A stretch of 64,000 nt of DNA, taken from positions 2,071,637-2,135,636 of the forward strand of contig OZ024796.1 of the NCBI GenBank assembly GCA_964017045.1, read 5' to 3'. Positions 54,001-57,000 of this stretch are shown one piece after another (position 1 is the stretch's first letter; each line of letters opens with the position of its first letter). The DNA comes from Omphiscola glabra (lineage: Eukaryota; Mollusca; Gastropoda; Lymnaeidae). Under the pieces are notes generated by a model. It was not told the DNA's origin, made no database searches, and saw only the letters and a list, made by a program, of their open reading frames with translations. A program made the position numbers and the translations under genes.

Positions 54001-57000
54001 TCTGGTGGGATCCCGATCCCGGTCACGTAGGGTTCCCGATCCGGTGGGGTCCCGTTGCTTGGAGGGGTCATGATGGGATCCCGATTCCGGTTGGACTCCG
54101 ATCCCGTCGGGATCCCGTTTTCCGGTGGTATCCCGTTTCCCAGTGAGATGATAGATCACGATCCCGGTCGCACTAGGTTCCCGATGTGATCCCGTTTTCG
54201 GGTGGGATCCCTTTTCTCGATGGGAACCTCTCCTTCAATGGGAAACCGGATCCCGATTAGGTCCTGTTACCCGATGGGATCGCGTACCGGGGCTATTTTT
54301 AGCGCCCCTTGTCTTTGTGAAGTAACTGGGGTTTAATAGTTTAATTAACTGTGGTAGTGTAGGCCCTGCTTTGTAAATCGCGCCCAACACCAACACTGTA
54401 TTGAAATTTGATCTCGTCCAACACGGGATCAGAATGTTGACCTCTGGTCAAGTTCACCCCATTCAGGCTGACCGGCGGCTCTCCCTCATCGCGTAGAATT
54501 AGAATACTTAAATAGTGGGAGCCACTATGTGTGCTTTAGAAATAAGTTAAATAATTTATATCTCGGTAACCCTAGTGAATTAAGTTATAAAGGATATCTA
54601 GTTGGGAAGGGGAGTTTATTCGCTATACTCTAGTATATTTACAAGTCTCCATCGTTATAGGGTATTTTAATATTTAGTAATTAAGAGAGTTTTCACATTC
54701 ATTCATGGGGGGGGGGGGGTTCCCAACCTATTTGATTTAAATATCTCAAAAAGTATATAACTCTTAGAAATATAAAAATTTATCTTAGATAGCCGATACA
54801 AAACTAAGAAGGACACATTTAAGTTGTTAAGGATTGGGTCCGGGATATCAACTTTAATTTGGGTTGTAGTCTCCAGGGTTTGTCAGTTTACCACAGAACC
54901 GAATCCCTGAAGTGTGTCAGTGTTCATAGCGGCCCATTTGGACGCTCTGTATTGTCAGTCAGTTCGGGTAGCAATGAATCCATGTTAAAACTTTCATTTC
55001 TTACCCGCATTGGAATAATGGTGTGAGCAGGCACAATCTCTGTTGGTGCGCGAGGTCTACCAGCCATGATGATGTCTCTCAAATGTTAACTGTATCGTCT
55101 CAACTGATCTCCTTCAAATACAGTCGAACCCGCTAATCTCGACCTCGGTTAATTCGCCAACCCTATTAAGTCGACGCTTTTGAAGTGGAACCGCCAAATT
55201 CTCTCTTTGTCTTAGCATTTTCTCATCGGTTATGTCGATTCTTTTATGTCGCCGAACCCTAATATCTCGAGCACAAAAGATGACCAAATTTGCCACTTAA
55301 CGTTGGTTATCTCGATCCCCGTGACCAATCGCCAGCTTTTGAAAAGTTAGTTATCGATGCAACTTCACCATCTCACTACTGTATTTCGCGTTTGTATCGA
55401 CAATCCCATCTTAGCAGTGCATTGTTGGTTGTCAAGGAAATTTGTGGCATACGAGACACATGGGTAGGGGCAGGGCCGACCCTAACAATTGCGGGGCCCT
55501 ATGCGAAACGGATTGCGCGGGGCCCAGTCTGGGTAGGAATAAGGATAATAAGTGAAAATTAAGATTTTTACTAGAAAATAAATTCGGGGCGGGGCCTATG
55601 AAAGTGCGGGGCCCATTGCGGTCGCATGGGTTGCAATGGCCAAAGGCCGGCCATGGGTAGGGGGATTGGTAGGTGTGTCAAAGGTTATAAAAATATCACC
55701 GCAATGTATCGTATTGATCGTGATGGTCATATTGTTGCTTTGTGTGTCACAGTGAACTAGCTATCTGCGGGTGGGGGAAGGTTGGTTCCGCCGATCGAAA
55801 TAATGACGTCACAGCACGGAAAGACGTGTTGGCGGACTACAGTGTGTTGTGACTATGTCATGTTAAATATTACCACTACAGCGATCTTTTTATGAAAACC
55901 CAAAGCAATAGTATACGAAGTGGCGGAGCGAGCTTAACTCGCGCCCGGGGCACAATACCTTTTTAGCGCCCCCCTATTCGAAAACCATACAATATTATAT
56001 GTAAAATATACTATTTGGCGCCTCTTTGTGAGTAGCGCCCGGGGCATGATGCCCCTCTTGCCCCCCTTGCTCCGCGACTGAGTATACGAGCATACGATAA
56101 CTGCGAACATGTTGTTAACAAACATGTATGTACATTTTTATAGCATGCCGATCGCTTCATCAAACAAATAACGGCAACGCTGTTGTGTAAAAAAAAAACT
56201 CCAAAAACACGTGCATGTACATTCTCATTTATTAACGCACATCATGTATATAAAGACATTTCAAGCACATGTTAATATATTGCCGCCATATTGGTTTTCG
56301 TTTATCTCGATCCTCGGTTATCTCGACGCCTTTTGGCATACCCCTTTGCCGTCGACATAACCGGGTTCTACTGTATATAGCCATGATCTCAAGGGCAGCC
56401 GCCTCCCGAACATGTTCAGGTCTACGCTTTGTCACTGCTGCATCCGCCAAGGCCAAATGTATGGAGGGACGTGAGGGTTCCGCGTATGGTGGATTGACTG
56501 GGATTATGGTCAGACGTTCTCTATTTTGGGGCAGGTCGACTGTCCTTTCCAACTACACGAACTGTTGCATGAAAGAGGATCTCTTTAGTCGCCTGCCCGC
56601 CATTCAGTTGTTCTGTATCTGGATCGACGGTTCCTTCTCGTTTAGCCGACGGTACGGTACTTCGTATAGCTTTTTCCCTCCTTATTTCTAGCTGTTCTAC
56701 ATTGGCCAAGACCTCTACAGCAGCTGGGTGTATGGTCCTGAATGCGACACTGATGAGTCTCAGAGCCTGATTCTGGATTTGGCCCAACTTTTCCAATGCG
56801 GCCTTGCTTGCAAAGGATTGGACTGGCATGCTGTAATCCATCACCGACCTTAAACTGCCTGGCTCTAGGAATAGAGCTCTAAGCGTTCTTGCGCCCGCGC
56901 CGGATAATGATGGATATATGTGCCAAGTTTGGTCAAGATCCAACATGCCATGTAAAAGCCTTTGTGGAACAAACAAACAAACCCATTTTGAACTAAGCGA

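Larger units (their letters stand above)
55121..56373. mobile_element. pogo/Tigger-like Tc1-mariner element remnant with TA duplication
   Basis: The ends are CAGTCGAACCCGCTAATCTC on the left and the complement of CAGTAGAACCCGGTTATGTC on the right, flanked by TA. Repeats of GGTTATCTCGA lie near both ends, as is usual in this group. No transposase frame remains. Two hAT MITEs are nested inside. Confidence 0.82.
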
